Both the position numbers and the translations under genes were made by a program. The notes under the pieces are model-generated. The model saw only the letters and a list, made by a program, of their open reading frames with translations, was not told the origin of the DNA and did not search any database. Shown here piece by piece: positions 1 through 10,104 of a DNA stretch of 40,835 bases. The number at the start of each line of letters is the position of its first letter. The stretch's first letter is position 1. This DNA comes from Gammaproteobacteria bacterium (lineage in GTDB: Bacteria; Pseudomonadota; Gammaproteobacteria; DSM-16500): contig JARLJN010000030.1 of the NCBI GenBank assembly GCA_031291255.1, positions 1-40,835 on the forward strand, read 5' to 3'.

Positions 1-2
1 CT

Positions 3-110
3 TGTCAGAAAATTATAGAAAAATGGAACCAACCCATGCACAATTGGGCGCTGATAATTTCTCAACTACAAATTTATTTTGATGGGCGTTTAAATTTGGA
101 GCTGAGATAA
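3..110 (+). mobile_element. C-terminal end of an IS256 (mutator) family transposase, cut by the window edge
   Basis: An open frame runs from the window edge for 35 codons to a TAA. It contains the pattern KW-x2-P-x2-NW-x3-I-x-QL-x-I-x-F-x-GRL, which I recognise as the extreme C terminus of IS256/mutator transposases. Only the tail is visible, so intactness cannot be judged. The terminal repeat lies directly downstream, which supports the reading. Family assignment is from memory of the conserved tail, not from a search. Confidence 0.6.
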
Positions 111-118
111 TTTATGCT

Positions 119-142
119 GACACAGTTAGATGAACACTCTCC
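119..142 (+). repeat. Probable right terminal inverted repeat of the IS256-like element
   Basis: Nine bases after the transposase stop the sequence reads gacacag...gaacactctcc, which resembles IS256-family ends (gacacagatttttgaacactc type). The element therefore probably ends near 142. The remaining stretch to 294 is noncoding, and I see only the short hairpin-like gcctatt/aataggg at about 173-192. No target duplication can be checked because the left end is outside the window. Confidence 0.5.
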
Positions 143-294
143 ATTAATATCGTGAAGGTGTTTATCTTGAGCCTATTGCCTAAATAGGGCACGATGGGTT
201 CTAACGAGGGGGCGGCGAACAACTAACGAAGGACGTCGCTCTACTCACTTGAAATCTCATGACTTGTCACGTATGACCCCTTGCTTTACTTTTT

Positions 295-3200
295 TTACGA
301 AGGTGTTACTGCAATACTGCCAGCAATGCCATTTGAAATCACATTTGTATCATACATAGAGCTGGCAAGTATCGCTGGTGTCACATACTTTCCAGCATTG
401 ACAGCCTTGATACGATAAACAATTTCTTTGACATCAGGACCTACACTAGTGAAGAACACTACACGATCTTCACGCACATCAGCATAATCAATATCATCAG
501 AATTTACAGAATCTCTGACCACATCAAAACCACCAGGCAGTAGATCAACAATCGCAATATTCGTGAGGTAATGATTATCCAACGCTCGCACTTTAATATG
601 CACTGTAATCTCGTTACCTACATTCACGCTTGTCACTGCTTTGCCTGAGGAATCAATATATTCTCTATCAACTTCGAGACCTTTCTTGATAATTTTATCT
701 GTTGGATTCTTATCAAAACCAGCTTGCGTCACTTGATAAAAATAACCTAAGTTATTTGGGCCTTTGAAATTTATTTTCTTAACTAAATCATCCAAGCTGA
801 CTTTTTGATAAATGGCATCGTTAGTCGTCAGTAATTTTTCTTTTCCATTATCAAACAGTGCAGTCATGGTATAACCCTGACTGGATGGAGCAGGGTAAGC
901 TTCTGCATAAGCAGATAATGCAAGGCTAGCATAACCTGACAAGACTGTACTCATCTCACCGCTATTTAATGCAGTGACTAACGGCATGAGAACAGTATTA
1001 TTTAGCTGTGATAAACGTGCAGGAAAATGTCGCGCAATCAAATACAGATACTGAGCGTCCGCAATATTTTTGTCATAAAAATCAGTATCGCTGCTCTTTT
1101 GTTTTTGTTGCGGTTGATAGTATTCAATTAACCGATTAGCATCTTTTTCACTTTTTAATAATTGATACGTCGATGCAATGTACGCACTGGTAATATCGTT
1201 ATGCCAAGCCGCTGTTTTATCTTGATCTAAATACAGTTGTAAATTAGTTAAATAATTCGTAGTCACAATTTCATTACGAGTTAATACATAAATTGCATAG
1301 GCTTGAACGCGAGCTTGATTTAAGCTAGTCGGCGTTTCGGCAGCAAGGTCTTTAAGATAGCTCATGCCAGAACGTAACATGTCCATAGGAACATCATAGC
1401 CTTGCGCTCTCGCATCTGTTAAAAAATGCAATGCATAAACAGATGCAAATGCGTTACTTTCATTTGCAGCAACATCAGGCCAATAACTCAATGCGCCATT
1501 AGACATTTGTCGTTGCGCTAATGTTTGAATAAATGTTTCTATCTTTTCTGTCACCGCGCGAGAGTCAGACGTAAACCAAGTCTGCTTCGCTAACGCTAAA
1601 AGCGGTAATGCTTTACTTGTTAATTGCTCGGTACAACCAAAAGGAAAATTTTCTAAATAACGATTCAGTCCAACAACTAAGATCAATGGATTCGATGAAA
1701 TGGCTGCATCTACAGTTCGATATTCTGGATACAGCACACGATCAATAGCAAGTGACTGACTACCAGCATGATATCCGCTGATTAAAGTTGTTGAATAAGC
1801 CGTTGCAGGTCGCACGCTGAGAGTAGAATTGATTTGACTGCTTTTTCCTAAACTGTCAGCAGCAAATGTCAATGTTGCAGATCCCAACACGGATTTAGCA
1901 CGCAACTTGAAGTGTACTGATTGCTCTTTACCCTCACTTATTTTTAATACTTGTTTGTCATCACCTATTATTTCTAACGCAGAAGATGTTGTAAACTGCA
2001 CGGTCACTGACGCGTTCTCTCCAGAACCTTGAACGTTATTAGCAACACTAGCAGATACTTCAAACTCATCACCCGGTGCGACAAAAGTCGGTACGTTTGG
2101 TGTTATCACAAAATTACCACGTACTTCTGCTGTTTTCGTTGTTGCACCGACTGCATCCGTTGCAACAGCAACTGCCATGACACGGATAGCGCCATTGAAA
2201 TAATCTGGTACGTGATATACCAATTGTTTGCTAGTGGTATCGGTGTCAACTATTCCAGACCAAAATACAACTGGTAAATCCGTTTTACGTTTAAATGGAT
2301 TTAATGTTTTGAGTGCAGAAGCGCCCCCGCTATCACCGCCTACCGCAGACAGTTCTCTATCTTGCACAAACTTAGGTAAAATCTGATCCAAGGTTTGAAA
2401 GGTATTGACTTCAAGCGCACGTTTTTGAAAAAAGAAATTTAATGGATCAGGCGTTTTATAACCAGCTGCTTGCAAAATACCTTCGTCTACAGCATAAACA
2501 ATAATTTTTCCTGGCTTATCACTTTTATAGTTGATCGTAAGATCTTCACCAGGCTTAACCAACGCAGGCACATCTAATTCAATATTCATTGCGCGATTAG
2601 CATGATTCACCATGAAAGGTGTGATGGTGTAACTCAATGGACTCACAAAAATTTCATCTGAATTCCAATCACGTACAAACGCAACATTCACATAACCATT
2701 ACCTTGAAAATCTTTTGGTATATGAATTTTTTGCATGGAGCTAGTCGTGCTCGCTGTAAACCACTGTTGAGCATAAACTTTATCACGCTCAAGCGTAATC
2801 AAGCCGGCACCGACATAAGGTGCAGTGATTTGCATTTCAATATTTGTATCTGGCATAAACTCATTTTTATCTAACTTCATCGTGAGCTCAGCATTTTTTG
2901 GTAAGGGTTGCTGACTATTACCGACTACACTAAATTTCAAACGACTAAGCTCAGTGTTTTTCTTATCAAGAACGACAAGGGCAAAATCACCTATTTGACC
3001 AGTCTCTAAAAGATAATTTACGCCTTGTTCCGCAATCGAAAATTCATGGGTATTCACTATCGATGTTTGCACTAAGGATTGATATTGATAAGTCCCATCT
3101 GCTTTTTTGACTAAGGTCGTCACAGGACGCAAAGATAGTAATTGAATTTTTAAATCAGCAACGGCTTGTTGCTTTAGATCTGAATTCACAGCAATAAAAT

Positions 3201-6045
3201 GAATTTGATGTTGAGAATTTTGTTTAAGATAATTTAAATCGCCATCTGTTTTATAACCAACGAGATAGTCTAATGGACTCACTAAAATGTGTGTCTGCGT
3301 TGTCACACTACGACCGCCATCTGCTTCAAAACCTTCAGCAAAAAAAGTTAACTGATACGTTGCTTTCTCAAAACGTTCTAACTTTAAATCAAACTGTGCT
3401 AGTCCTTTATCATTCGTACGCACATCCGCTAAGGTATCTGTAAAAACTTTTGGTGGTTTCAGTGGATCTAATAATGGATCACTAAAAATATAATTAGGAA
3501 ATTGTGTGAATTTAACGATTTCAGGCGTCAACAATATATTGGCTGATACTTTACGATCCGTCGCAGGAGCGCCATATAAATTCCACAGACCCACATCTGC
3601 AATTAAGTTTGCAGGCTGCACCCAGCCTTGCACTTTCTCTGTTGATAAGTGTGCAGTGATGCGCATGCTATCAGGTAGAAACTCAGCGACACGCACTGAC
3701 GTTGAACCCAATAAATTACTGGGATGTTTATCTTTCACTATGAACAAATTAACTGTGTACTGTCCTGTAGGTGATGTATCTGTCGTTGTAAAATCCAATG
3801 ACAAATAACCTGAAGGATCTAACGTGAATTTTTGATCTTTGACTGTCATCCCACGTGGATCTATGACTGTTGCTTCTAAAGGTAATCCTGCAGGTTGTGG
3901 CTGCACGTAGGCCTGTTTCACTATCATAGCCACATGCACAGTATCACCAGGGCGATAAATGCCACGATCAGAAAAAACATAGGCACTTAATGTTTGTAAT
4001 TCTTCTCCATTATTATAAACACCGCCTATATCAAAACGTGAATAATTCAACTGTCTTTCAAGATTGTTAAATGGAATAAAAGCAACATCATTATTTAATT
4101 GTGCCAAATACACGGTAGGTTCACGTTCTTCAATAAAGTCTTTTAAAGTAGGGAAATTTACGTGCCCGTTTGCATCAGTGGTGCGAGATAAAATGGGTAA
4201 ACCATTTTTACCTAACACAGAAATAGTCGCATTAACGACGGGCTTTCCTTGCGTAATGGATTGCACATAAACATCATGACTGTTGTCACTATTATTTTTT
4301 ACCAACAAACCCATGTCTGTCATTAAAATCAATCGACTTGCTTTTACATCTAACGCTTTTTTAGAAGCTTCATCCCAACCCATTGCTTGCAGTAAAAACA
4401 AACCTTGCGGTCCACCCGTGTTTGTTTTAGCTGACAAATATTTTCCTATCTCTAATGCGGTATATTGTTCTTTTGCTAAATCTGTTGCGTCAAACTGCTG
4501 CGTCTCAGAAAATATTTCACTGATGTTGTCTTGGTTAAAATGCGGATTGATAAAGCGTGGATTATTTAAATCACCACGTGTTTGTGTAATTAACTGATTC
4601 ACATCGCCTGGCAATACGCGAGCTATTTTAAATTTAACGCCTGGCACACCTCTGACTATCACTGATAATTTTTTTTCGCCGCTCAATGCTAGCAATGCAC
4701 CTTTATGTAAAAAACCAATTTCCTTGGGATACTCAGGTACTTTAATCACAGCTACATAATCTTGACTTAATGCAAAATTACCAAACCCTTTGACACCTTG
4801 ATCGAGTTTTAAATAAATAAAACGCGGTGTTTCAGCTTTGAATTTATAACTATGCAATGTTGCATAATCACGATCAGCAGGAATCGCTGTTAAATCCAAT
4901 GGCGTTGATAATGCTAAAATAGCAGCTGTCACTTCACCTGGATTTGTCCATTCGTAATCTTTTTTTGTATTCTCTGTAATAGACGCTGGATAATCTTTTG
5001 GTAACAAATAGACATGCAGAGATTTATTTAATGCAGCATCAGCTACACCAAATGTAGTTTCTAGTGTGAGCACTTGCTCAGGTCTGTCTTTCTCATTACG
5101 AACAATAGCTGCGCCTGTGGCACTGACTTTAAAATAACTGCTAGCATCGGGAATAAGAACTTTATGTGACACTGGCATGCGTGTTGCTGAAGATCCAACA
5201 TTGGCTTTCACGCCTTTAGCGATAGTTAGTTCAACAAATCGTGCAACATCACCAATAGGCAAAGATTCAGAATGTAGATAAGCTTCTCGTTTACGCTCAT
5301 CATAGTTAATCGTAAATTTGTAATGTTGTGCATTCGTATTTTTTAAAGCTTGCTGTATTAATGTGATTTTATTTTCAAAACTATTTGTATCAACAGGATA
5401 ATTAAAACTAATGGTTGCAACGAGTTGTCTTAACTGTGCATCAATAGGATCTTGATAAAATTTAAATTCAGGAATCGTTAGTTGAAAGTCTTGTGTTGAA
5501 AATTGATAGTCCAGACTTTTTAATTTTGCAGTATCCGCAAAAAAATGTTTGTTGAAATGAACAGTATATTTTTGCCCTGCTGGCCAGTCTTCTGCTGGCG
5601 TGAATACAAGATGACTATCCGTTTGCCATGTCCATTTACCAGCTTTGGCAGGCGTTAAGCTAATATCGTCAGTGACGTCCTTTCCTACGTCTTTGAGAGG
5701 TGCGACTGACTGATTTGAGAAGCTATCTCCATGCACTATTCCAAAATCAATTGCGACCACATCTGGAATGGCGTTCTTGGTATTAAGGGTAATTTGCGGT
5801 GCGGCTATATGCGCAGTGACTAGGGTAGGCTGAGGGCGATTCTTATACCAATGGTACCCAAGCAAGAGTAGGGCTAAAATGGCCAGTGACGCTGTAATGA
5901 AGCGCCAACATTGCCCTGGGTTAGCGTTGCATCGCTGACGGAGATAATCAAACCACCGCGGCCCACGCCAAGAGACTACGCCAAATAAACTAGTAAAAAT
6001 CGCTTTAAACATTGCAACTATCTGAGTAAACAAGTCTTTTAACAT
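295..6045 (-). CDS. Bacterial alpha-2-macroglobulin family protein (YfhM-like), membrane anchored
   Basis: Very large periplasmic protease-trapping protein of about 1,916-1,920 residues. The N terminus is cytoplasmic and basic, followed by one transmembrane helix at about residues 52-69 (ITASLAILALLLLGYHW). E. coli YfhM instead uses a lipoprotein anchor. Repeated MG-type beta domains follow, with the GIYRPGD motif typical of the family near residue 700. The thioester motif CTEQ is intact at about residues 1475-1478 (cysteine codon at 1633-1635), followed by an alpha-helical thioester domain. In this family the Cys-Gln thioester reacts covalently with an attacking protease, and the protein works with PBP1C to guard the cell wall. 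Here pbpC lies divergently next door instead of in the same operon. The start is uncertain: ATG at 6045 or TTG at 6057, both with weak ribosome binding sites. Confidence 0.93.
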   Translation of the reverse strand: MLKDLFTQIVAMFKAIFTSLFGVVSWRGPRWFDYLRQRCNANPGQCWRFITASLAILALLLLGYHWYKNRPQPTLVTAHIAAPQITLNTKNAIPDVVAIDFGIVHGDSFSNQSVAPLKDVGKDVTDDISLTPAKAGKWTWQTDSHLVFTPAEDWPAGQKYTVHFNKHFFADTAKLKSLDYQFSTQDFQLTIPEFKFYQDPIDAQLRQLVATISFNYPVDTNSFENKITLIQQALKNTNAQHYKFTINYDERKREAYLHSESLPIGDVARFVELTIAKGVKANVGSSATRMPVSHKVLIPDASSYFKVSATGAAIVRNEKDRPEQVLTLETTFGVADAALNKSLHVYLLPKDYPASITENTKKDYEWTNPGEVTAAILALSTPLDLTAIPADRDYATLHSYKFKAETPRFIYLKLDQGVKGFGNFALSQDYVAVIKVPEYPKEIGFLHKGALLALSGEKKLSVIVRGVPGVKFKIARVLPGDVNQLITQTRGDLNNPRFINPHFNQDNISEIFSETQQFDATDLAKEQYTALEIGKYLSAKTNTGGPQGLFLLQAMGWDEASKKALDVKASRLILMTDMGLLVKNNSDNSHDVYVQSITQGKPVVNATISVLGKNGLPILSRTTDANGHVNFPTLKDFIEEREPTVYLAQLNNDVAFIPFNNLERQLNYSRFDIGGVYNNGEELQTLSAYVFSDRGIYRPGDTVHVAMIVKQAYVQPQPAGLPLEATVIDPRGMTVKDQKFTLDPSGYLSLDFTTTDTSPTGQYTVNLFIVKDKHPSNLLGSTSVRVAEFLPDSMRITAHLSTEKVQGWVQPANLIADVGLWNLYGAPATDRKVSANILLTPEIVKFTQFPNYIFSDPLLDPLKPPKVFTDTLADVRTNDKGLAQFDLKLERFEKATYQLTFFAEGFEADGGRSVTTQTHILVSPLDYLVGYKTDGDLNYLKQNSQHQIHFIAVNSDLKQQAVADLKIQLLSLRPVTTLVKKADGTYQYQSLVQTSIVNTHEFSIAEQGVNYLLETGQIGDFALVVLDKKNTELSRLKFSVVGNSQQPLPKNAELTMKLDKNEFMPDTNIEMQITAPYVGAGLITLERDKVYAQQWFTASTTSSMQKIHIPKDFQGNGYVNVAFVRDWNSDEIFVSPLSYTITPFMVNHANRAMNIELDVPALVKPGEDLTINYKSDKPGKIIVYAVDEGILQAAGYKTPDPLNFFFQKRALEVNTFQTLDQILPKFVQDRELSAVGGDSGGASALKTLNPFKRKTDLPVVFWSGIVDTDTTSKQLVYHVPDYFNGAIRVMAVAVATDAVGATTKTAEVRGNFVITPNVPTFVAPGDEFEVSASVANNVQGSGENASVTVQFTTSSALEIIGDDKQVLKISEGKEQSVHFKLRAKSVLGSATLTFAADSLGKSSQINSTLSVRPATAYSTTLISGYHAGSQSLAIDRVLYPEYRTVDAAISSNPLILVVGLNRYLENFPFGCTEQLTSKALPLLALAKQTWFTSDSRAVTEKIETFIQTLAQRQMSNGALSYWPDVAANESNAFASVYALHFLTDARAQGYDVPMDMLRSGMSYLKDLAAETPTSLNQARVQAYAIYVLTRNEIVTTNYLTNLQLYLDQDKTAAWHNDITSAYIASTYQLLKSEKDANRLIEYYQPQQKQKSSDTDFYDKNIADAQYLYLIARHFPARLSQLNNTVLMPLVTALNSGEMSTVLSGYASLALSAYAEAYPAPSSQGYTMTALFDNGKEKLLTTNDAIYQKVSLDDLVKKINFKGPNNLGYFYQVTQAGFDKNPTDKIIKKGLEVDREYIDSSGKAVTSVNVGNEITVHIKVRALDNHYLTNIAIVDLLPGGFDVVRDSVNSDDIDYADVREDRVVFFTSVGPDVKEIVYRIKAVNAGKYVTPAILASSMYDTNVISNGIAGSIAVTPS

Positions 6046-6083
6046 ATATGCATCCAATAATATTAATTTTATTAATAACTACT

Positions 6084-6228
6084 CAGCAAAAGTAATTGCG
6101 ACTCGTCATTGCGAGCGAGAGCGTGGCAACCCAGGCTTTAATGTCCTTTTCGTGTTATCACGGCAATTAACGTTAAAGCTTTTATTGCCACTCTCGTTCG
6201 CAATGACGAGTCGCAATTACTTTTGCTG
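6084..6228. repeat. Long inverted repeat (palindromic MITE-like element)
   Basis: Arms 6084-6129 and 6185-6228 are near-perfect reverse complements of about 45 bp, with one substitution and one 2-base gap. They enclose roughly 55 bases, and partial pairing continues inward. Each arm contains cgtcattgcgag...gtggcaa, a core that recurs as a dispersed palindromic repeat in Rickettsia, Coxiella and Legionella genomes. It fills the space between the two divergent cell-wall genes, so it may also act as a cruciform or transcription barrier. No coding potential. Confidence 0.85.
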
Positions 6229-6374
6229 AATGGTCACTTTTATTAAATATAATCCCAGTTGGTAGGTTGGGTTGAGCCTGCGAAACCCAACAAATTAAGA
6301 TATAACAAAAATCGGTGGATTAAGACTTAAAAAACGCGTCTAATTCATGTTTTTCTCATACCCAGACAACCATC

Positions 6375-8684
6375 ATGAAAATCACTTTCAAGCGCGTTAG
6401 CTTAACGCTACTTTTACTTCTTGTCAGCGTATGGATGCTAATATATTTTTTACCAAAACCATCCTTACTCGAAAGTGAAAGTTTTTCGACTGCAGTTTAT
6501 GATGAGCACCACCAGTTGTTACGTCTCACCTTAAGCCGTGATGACAAATATAGGCTATACACACCGCTCAATAAAATGGCTCCCAACCTCATCGCAGCAA
6601 CCTTACTGCAAGAAGACCAATACTTTCGTTCTCACTTTGGGGTTAATCCAGTTGCCATATTAAAAGCTGTTAGGCTGACCTATCTGCACCATGGAAGACG
6701 TTTTGGCGCTTCTACGATAACCATGCAATTGGCACGTATACGTTTTGGCTTGCACTCTAAAACGTTCCTCGGAAAATGTACTCAAATTTTAAGAGCACTA
6801 CAGCTAGAAGCGCATTACAGCAAAGATCAAATACTCGAAGCTTATTTAAATTTAGCGCCCTATGGTAACAATATTGAAGGAGTAGGTGCTGCCAGCATTA
6901 TTTATTTTGGAAAACCTGCAGACAAACTTAATTTACCAGAAGCATTAACATTAAGTGTGATTCCTCAAAATCCAAATCAACGCATCCCTAGTCAAAAAAA
7001 TCTGCGTGAGATACGCAATAAATTATTTACGCGTTGGATTGCATTGCATCCAACAGATCGCAATCAAACAGCATTAGTTCAATTACCACTACAAATGTTA
7101 AGCGCACATAATCTACCTTTTTTAGCGCCACACTTTGTTGATGCGATATTAAAAAATTCCTCTCACACTACACAACTGACAACAACCTTAGATTTACGTT
7201 TACAAAAAATAATTGAGCGTGTCATGCAAAATTATTTAGCGCGTAAAAAAGCGATAGGCGTGCACAATGCAGCGATATTGCTCGTAGATACGCGTGACAT
7301 GGGCGTGAAGGCACTCATAGGTTCCGCCAATTTTTTTGATTCTGTGATTGGCGGACAAATTAATGGAGCGGAAATAAAACGTTCTCCTGGATCAACATTG
7401 AAACCGTTTATTTACGGCTTAGCACTCGATCAAGGTTTAATTCATCCAAACACTGTACTCAAAGATGTTCCGCATAGTTTTGGCAGTTACAATCCAGAAA
7501 ATTTTGATTATGATTTTATGGGGCCTATCAAAGCAAAAGATGCCTTGGTATTAAGCCGTAATATTCCAGCGATTTATTTAGCGGATGCGTTATCAAAACC
7601 AAACTTATATCAATTATTAGAAGAAGCTCACGTTACTAATTTAAAGCCTGCATCTTATTATGGTTTAGCATTAGCATTGGGCGGTGCTGAAATGAGCATG
7701 CAAGAATTAACAAGCTTATATGCAATGTTAGCGAATGATGGAATGTGGCATCCATTACGTCTTCTTCAAAATCAATCTATGTCATCAGGTAAACGTCTTT
7801 TAAGCCAAGAAGCCAGCTTCTTGGTTTTAGATATGTTAAAAAACACACCGCGCATGGAGCCCAGTTATTTATTAACACGTAATCAACAATTACCCGTTGC
7901 TTGGAAAACAGGAACCTCATCAGGCTATCGTGATGCATGGACAGTTGGCGTATTTGGACCTTATGTGTTGACGGTATGGATAGGAAATTTTGATAATACA
8001 AGTAACGCAGCGTTCGTAGGTCGCACTATAGCAGCGCCATTACTCTTTGACATCATTGATGCAATCAACACGCAAACGGGACCACTACCCATCGTGGTGA
8101 AGCACCCTGAACAAATGCATTTAGAACAAGTCAGTGTGTGTCGCGCATCTGGCATGTTGCCTACACGTTATTGTCATGACACAGAATTAACTTGGTTTAT
8201 ACCAGGGAAATCACCCATCAAAACCGACACCATTTATCGAGAAATTCCTATCGATAAAAAAACCGGATTACGTACTTGTCACAGCGATAAAAATACACGA
8301 TTTGAAATTTATGAATTTTGGTCATCAGATTTATTAAAGATTTTTAAGCAAGCTGGCATACAACGACGCATACCTCCCTTATTAAATTCGAGTTGTGTTA
8401 ACGCACAAAATAATAACGGAATAGACCCACAAATTACTTCACCACAAACAGAACTTAGTTACGTTGTAAGATCGGATACGACATACAACAATCCCATAGT
8501 CTTTAGCGCAACTGCAGATGCTGATGTAGAGTCACTTTATTGGTTTGTTAATGAAACCTACGTAGCAAAAACACAGAGAGATCAACCTTTTTTATGGCAT
8601 GCTAAACCGGGTAGCTTTATTGTTAGGGTTGCTGATGATCATGGTAGATCAGATGCAAGAGAGTTGGTAGTGCGGGTGGATTAA
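6375..8684 (+). CDS. pbpC: Penicillin-binding protein 1C (bifunctional transglycosylase/transpeptidase)
   Basis: Class A penicillin-binding protein of 769 residues, the normal size for PBP1C, acting in the periplasm on lipid II. One N-terminal membrane anchor lies at about residues 9-26. The GT51 glycosyltransferase domain carries E80-DQYF and GASTITMQLAR (111-121). The transpeptidase domain has SxxK at S340-TLK343, SxN at S394-R-N396 and KTGT at 511-514, all intact. The last 80 or so residues form the beta-sandwich BiPBP_C domain characteristic of PBP1C. E. coli pbpC sits in an operon with yfhM. Here the alpha-2-macroglobulin gene is adjacent but divergent, so the functional pairing is kept although the operon is not. 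Start at ATG 6375, just before the lysine-rich segment and membrane anchor. Confidence 0.95.
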   Translation: MKITFKRVSLTLLLLLVSVWMLIYFLPKPSLLESESFSTAVYDEHHQLLRLTLSRDDKYRLYTPLNKMAPNLIAATLLQEDQYFRSHFGVNPVAILKAVRLTYLHHGRRFGASTITMQLARIRFGLHSKTFLGKCTQILRALQLEAHYSKDQILEAYLNLAPYGNNIEGVGAASIIYFGKPADKLNLPEALTLSVIPQNPNQRIPSQKNLREIRNKLFTRWIALHPTDRNQTALVQLPLQMLSAHNLPFLAPHFVDAILKNSSHTTQLTTTLDLRLQKIIERVMQNYLARKKAIGVHNAAILLVDTRDMGVKALIGSANFFDSVIGGQINGAEIKRSPGSTLKPFIYGLALDQGLIHPNTVLKDVPHSFGSYNPENFDYDFMGPIKAKDALVLSRNIPAIYLADALSKPNLYQLLEEAHVTNLKPASYYGLALALGGAEMSMQELTSLYAMLANDGMWHPLRLLQNQSMSSGKRLLSQEASFLVLDMLKNTPRMEPSYLLTRNQQLPVAWKTGTSSGYRDAWTVGVFGPYVLTVWIGNFDNTSNAAFVGRTIAAPLLFDIIDAINTQTGPLPIVVKHPEQMHLEQVSVCRASGMLPTRYCHDTELTWFIPGKSPIKTDTIYREIPIDKKTGLRTCHSDKNTRFEIYEFWSSDLLKIFKQAGIQRRIPPLLNSSCVNAQNNNGIDPQITSPQTELSYVVRSDTTYNNPIVFSATADADVESLYWFVNETYVAKTQRDQPFLWHAKPGSFIVRVADDHGRSDARELVVRVD

Positions 8685-8746
8685 TGCATCATTACGGTAT
8701 ATAAAACGTATAATTACCCAAAAACATAACTTCCTAAAAATTGATA

Positions 8747-8765
8747 ATACGGCAATTTGTCGTAT
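8747..8765. promoter_or_regulatory. Palindromic operator candidate upstream of the TacA-like antitoxin
   Basis: The 19-bp sequence from 8747 reads atacggcaa-t-ttgtcgtat, a palindrome with a single mismatch, lying 48 bp before the antitoxin start. Ribbon-helix-helix antitoxins repress their own promoters through such palindromes, so this is a reasonable autoregulatory site. The function is inferred from position and symmetry only. Confidence 0.45.
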
Positions 8766-8812
8766 AATTTAAGTGCCAAAGACTGTTATATATTTAAGGA
8801 GGTAATATTACC

Positions 8813-9109
8813 ATGGCGCATCCAGCAGCTAGAAAGACTCTTGAGATTGAGCGCTTTGAAGCAAGGATTAGCGCGGATAAAAAAAGCGTATTAAAAAATG
8901 CGGCTGAATTATCAGGTCGCACGTTGACAGATTTTGTTATTAATTCCGCGTATGAGGCTGCTATTCGCGTTATACAAGAATACCAGCAGTTACATTTATC
9001 TGCTAAAGAGCGAGATATTTTTATTCATGCATTATTAAATCCTCCTATGCCATCTGATAGTTTAGTGAATGCAGCTAAAATGTATAAGAAGGACGTTGTT
9101 TCTAAATGA
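8813..9109 (+). CDS. DUF1778 (TacA-type) ribbon-helix-helix antitoxin
   Basis: Protein of 98 residues matching the DUF1778/TacA antitoxin layout. An N-terminal ribbon-helix-helix (RFEARISADKKSVLKNAAEL, then SGRTLTDFVINSA) is followed by a C-terminal toxin-neutralising arm containing the AKERDIFIHALLNPP-type segment. The start is set by a strong Shine-Dalgarno aaggaggt at 8796-8803. The stop overlaps the ATG of the downstream GNAT toxin, as is usual for these modules. Antitoxins of this group bind GNAT toxins that acetylate aminoacyl-tRNA. The partner here is broken, so this may now be an orphan antitoxin that could still neutralise related toxins. Confidence 0.85.
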   Translation: MAHPAARKTLEIERFEARISADKKSVLKNAAELSGRTLTDFVINSAYEAAIRVIQEYQQLHLSAKERDIFIHALLNPPMPSDSLVNAAKMYKKDVVSK

Positions 9110-9606
9110 CAGATAAAAAAGAAAAGATTTCTAAATTCGTTATTACACATTTAGAAAAAAAACATGATAAAGAAAAATTTCAACCTTAAAACCCAAGCAA
9201 ACCAAGATGCAAAAAAAATATAGCTGTTACCTATGTGCTAACAACAGAAAGCTCAAAGCAAGTATTGGGGTATTATACGCTATCTTCTATGGGTATATTT
9301 CCAGGGGAGCTTCCTGATGAGCTTGTTAGGAAATTACCCCGTTATCCAATATTGCCAGGTATTTTGCTAGGGAGATTGGCAGTAGAAGAAAGCCGCCAAG
9401 GTAAAAAAATTGGTGTTTATCTTTTGCTGGATGCTTTAAAGCGTAGCCTTTCAGTGAGCGATCAAATCGGTATTGTTGCGATTATCGTTGATGCTAAAAA
9501 TGATGCTGCTGTGACGTTTTATAAAAAATATGGTTTCATTGAGTTACCAGATACTCGTCATCGATTGTTTCTTCCATTGAGTACAGTAAGAAAATTAGAT
9601 CTATAA
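9106..9606 (+). pseudogene. Decayed GNAT toxin (TacT-like acetyltransferase)
   Basis: The ATG at 9106 overlaps the antitoxin stop and opens a normal TacT-like N terminus (LEKKHDKEKF), which stops at a TAA (9187-9189) after 27 codons. Family members continue with a CG-x-LDxYL segment, which is absent. The next block, TQANQDA, is readable only in another frame at 9191-9211. The frame returns across a run of eight A (9211-9218) to KNIAVTYVLT and then runs to 9606. That C-terminal part keeps the acetyl-CoA loop (SRQGKKIG) and the YKKYGF motif. I read this as a short deletion plus a one-base shift. Internal initiation at GTG 9235 could still give a 123-residue fragment lacking the first strands. 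Confidence 0.8.
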
Positions 9607-9693
9607 AAATTGGTAACTAATATTCGTCAGCAGGGAGCGTTTGGCAAATCAAAATTAGTCATTAGCCTACAATACCCAATTTTCTTAAATTCT

Positions 9694-9924
9694 TTATACA
9701 GGTGGTAGCTCGTGCCAGGCAATTACGTCTTCTCCAAAGTCATGAATTGGAAGAATCGCACCATGGACTGCCCAAGAGTTTTCGTTCTTCTTATAACTTG
9801 CCACTAATATTTGTGGATGACCACCAAAACCTAATACCCATTCTTCTTCTGATGTAATGCGAACCAAATATACACCATCTTGAGGAGGTCTGTTGCCTTC
9901 ATGCCAGCTACTTTGATTTGCCAT
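9694..9924 (-). CDS. Small hypothetical protein resembling DUF551
   Basis: Protein of 76 residues without membrane segment or signal peptide. It has the pattern of DUF551-like proteins: a PP-x-DG-x-YLV strand near the start, a central W-x-GGH segment and a terminal VIAWHELPP. Such proteins are common in phage and mobile DNA, and their function is unknown. The start is supported by aggga 8 to 12 bases upstream (minus strand). It lies between the broken toxin and a methyltransferase gene and appears monocistronic. Confidence 0.6.
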   Translation of the reverse strand: MANQSSWHEGNRPPQDGVYLVRITSEEEWVLGFGGHPQILVASYKKNENSWAVHGAILPIHDFGEDVIAWHELPPV

Positions 9925-10104
9925 ATCGTTATCCCTAATGATTTTTGATTTTTTGTATAATAATTATAATACTTGTTTTTACGCTTTTTTGCACATGAAT
10001 CGTGAAAGAGCTATAATTGAAGACTTTTGTTATCTAGGACGAGACAGCTGTAAAGTCTTTGTAGGCCTTTATCAAAAAATAAAATTAATAATATGTAGGT
10101 ATCT

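Noticed and set aside
2029..4597. Several plus-strand frames within the alpha-2-macroglobulin gene
   Set aside because: They are antisense to a strongly coding gene, lack ribosome binding sites and have cysteine-rich, non-protein-like composition.
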